From positions 1 through 60,077 of the forward strand of contig JABJJN010000085.1 of NCBI GenBank assembly GCA_018660835.1: a stretch of 60,077 nt of DNA, written 5' to 3'. This stretch comes from Gemmatimonadota bacterium (GTDB lineage Bacteria > Latescibacterota > UBA2968 > UBA8231). Below, piece after piece: positions 58,682-60,077 of the stretch (position 1 is the first letter of the stretch; each line of letters opens with the position of its first letter). The notes below the pieces were generated by a model. The model saw only the letters and a program-made list of their open reading frames with translations. It made no database searches and was not told the DNA's origin. The position numbers and the translations under genes are program-made.

Positions 58682-60077
58682 AGCTCGTCGACTTCTCGAT
58701 ATCCCGTCGCGTGACGGTGACGATGATTATGGTCGCCGTCGTTGCCTTCGGTGGGATCGGTTTCTCGCGGTTGTCGTTGAACCTGTTGCCCGATATCACC
58801 TACCCAACCATCACGGTGCGTACCGAGTATGCCGGTACGGCGCCGGCAGAGATGGAGCGGCTCATTACCGAACCCATCGAGGGTGTTGTCGGCGTCGTAG
58901 GTAATGTGGTGCGTGTGAGCTCCATTTCGCGTCCCGGGATCGCCGACGTGATCGTCGAATTTTCCTGGGGCACGGATATGGACTTCGCCGCCCTGGATGT
59001 GCGGGAAAAGCTCGACATCCTCAATTTGCCCCAGGCGGTATCCAAGCCGATCCTGCTGCGCTTTGATCCTTCTCTCGATCCCGTCATGCGCATCGCTCTC
59101 TATGGCGGCAGCAGTCTGCTGGAGTTGCGACGCGTCGCCGAGGAGCGAGTCCGTCTCGACCTCGAGAGTCTCGACGGCGTCGCCGCGGTGCGCGTGGAGG
59201 GTGGTCTCGAAGAAGAAATCCATGTTGAAGTCGAGACGGCCCGGCTTGCCAGTCTGGGGATCTCGATCAATCAGGTGACACAGCGGCTGGCTGCGGAGAA
59301 TGTGAATCTCACAGGTGGTCTGTTGAAGGATGGCGAAGCGGAGTTTCTCGTACGCACACTCAACGAGTTCTCCGGTCCAGAATCGATCGAGGAACTGGTC
59401 GTTGCCCAGGCGAATGGGGCCCCAGTCCGTCTGGGAGATGTAGGTCGAGTGACGCGGGGTCATCGGGAGCGCGATGTTGTTACGCGGATCAACGGCCGCG
59501 AGGGTGTTGAGATCGCCGTCTTCAAGGAAGGCGATGCCAATACGGTGCAAGTGTCGGCGACGGTGAAAGAGCGGCTTTCCACTTTTGCAGAGCGCTATGG
59601 CGATCTGTTGGGCGATGCAGATGTGGAGATCGTCGTCAATCAGGCGGTCTTCATCGAGCAATCCGTCGGTGAGGTTCTGTCGACGGCGATGATCGGTGGT
59701 CTGCTGGCGATCATCGTCCTGTTTCTCTTTCTGCGCGATGTGAAGAGCACCGTCATCATCGGGCTGTCGATTCCGATCTCCGTTGTTGCCACGTTCTTCC
59801 TGATGTACACCACGGACGTGAGTCTCAACATCATGTCCCTTGGTGGCCTGGCCCTCGGGATCGGGATGCTCGTGGACAGCTCTATCGTTGTGCTGGAGAA
59901 TGTTCAGAGGTATCGCGACAAGGGTCATGAGGCGACTGAAGCTGCCCGCCTCGGTACGTCGGAGGTAGGGCAGGCAGTGATCGCTGCGACGATGACGACG
60001 ATCTGCGTCTTTGTGCCCATCGTCTTTGTAGAAGGTGTGGCGGGTCAGCTATTTCGCGATCAGGCGCTGACCGTCAC
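58678..60077 (+). CDS. RND efflux transporter permease, N-terminal part (runs off right edge)
   Basis: The open frame from ATG 58678 runs to the window end (466 codons). It starts MKLVDFSISRRVTVTMIMVA, the AcrB/HAE-type N-terminus. Residues about 12-34 are membrane helix 1. Porter-domain sequence follows (DITYPTITVRTEYAGTAPAE, GVVGVVGNVVRVSS, VEVETARLASLGISINQV). Near the end are helices with ALGIGMLVDSSIVVLENVQR, where the conserved proton-relay Asp is kept once and the neighbouring position is Ser. It would use proton motive force to expel hydrophobic compounds. The start overlaps the adaptor stop by ATGA. Confidence 0.93.
   Translation, partial: MKLVDFSISRRVTVTMIMVAVVAFGGIGFSRLSLNLLPDITYPTITVRTEYAGTAPAEMERLITEPIEGVVGVVGNVVRVSSISRPGIADVIVEFSWGTDMDFAALDVREKLDILNLPQAVSKPILLRFDPSLDPVMRIALYGGSSLLELRRVAEERVRLDLESLDGVAAVRVEGGLEEEIHVEVETARLASLGISINQVTQRLAAENVNLTGGLLKDGEAEFLVRTLNEFSGPESIEELVVAQANGAPVRLGDVGRVTRGHRERDVVTRINGREGVEIAVFKEGDANTVQVSATVKERLSTFAERYGDLLGDADVEIVVNQAVFIEQSVGEVLSTAMIGGLLAIIVLFLFLRDVKSTVIIGLSIPISVVATFFLMYTTDVSLNIMSLGGLALGIGMLVDSSIVVLENVQRYRDKGHEATEAARLGTSEVGQAVIAATMTTICVFVPIVFVEGVAGQLFRDQALTV

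Noticed and set aside
58009..59928. 639-codon minus-strand frame opposite the RND pump genes
   Set aside because: The plus strand encodes a clear adaptor and AcrB-like permease; the opposite frame is a His/Asp-rich shadow without recognisable domains.

Overview
The window is a gene-dense, GC-rich stretch of bacterial chromosome, probably from an uncultured member of the FCB group (Latescibacterota-like). Three things point that way: a secreted protein ending in an FCB-type Y-P-N-P-F-N-P-S-T sorting/FlgD-like domain, many PD40-propeller and ankyrin secreted proteins, and very large multi-domain sensor kinases. The taxonomic call is an inference. No tRNA, rRNA, CRISPR array or intact insertion sequence was seen.

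Left region (1-13.5 kb). The 5' end of a molybdate-binding protein gene (modA) runs off the left edge. Divergent from it is a roughly 340-nt, strongly structured, apparently non-coding transcription unit with a promoter-like start and a very good terminator. From 12831 down to 607, eight minus-strand genes follow each other with overlaps or short gaps: membrane histidine kinase, CheY-like receiver, NtrC-type sigma54 activator, periplasmic PD40 propeller, second histidine kinase, an NTT/MFS-like transporter with HEAT repeats and a cyclic-nucleotide-binding domain, a solute-binding lipoprotein, and a receiver-cyclase. It reads as one signalling operon in which a cyclic nucleotide could be both made and sensed. 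A small secreted ankyrin protein lies just upstream.

Middle region (13.7-32.4 kb). Here are a heparinase II/III-like protein, a polysaccharide deacetylase, three Uma2-family genes, a VOC protein coupled to an MFS transporter, and a PQQ dehydrogenase fused to ankyrin repeats. A truncated sensor fragment precedes a 2040-residue hybrid kinase with six tandem GAF-like units. That kinase is translationally coupled to a PD40-propeller lipoprotein.

Small-protein region (32.5-35.3 kb). Here are a 60-aa Fis-type HTH protein, a 62-aa membrane peptide, a VapBC-type toxin-antitoxin pair, an 88-aa membrane protein and a second secreted ankyrin protein. The 60-aa, 62-aa and both ankyrin genes each have a near-perfect sigma54 (-24/-12) promoter just upstream. 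Four such sites, all correctly placed and oriented in front of small genes, are the clearest hidden pattern in the window. They fit with the sigma54 activator encoded in the eight-gene operon.

Right region (35.6-60 kb). This holds metabolic genes (amidohydrolase, D-threonine-aldolase-like enzyme, cysteine hydrolase, gamma-glutamyltransferase-like enzyme, L-threonine aldolase), an orphan DNA methyltransferase, a DUF255/thioredoxin-like protein, a DUF3179 secreted protein, an unusual flavin/Fe-S membrane oxidoreductase followed by an outer-membrane porin, a receiver-HDOD protein whose phosphoacceptor Asp is Asn, an MBL-fold hydrolase, and a TetR-controlled RND efflux operon that runs off the right edge.
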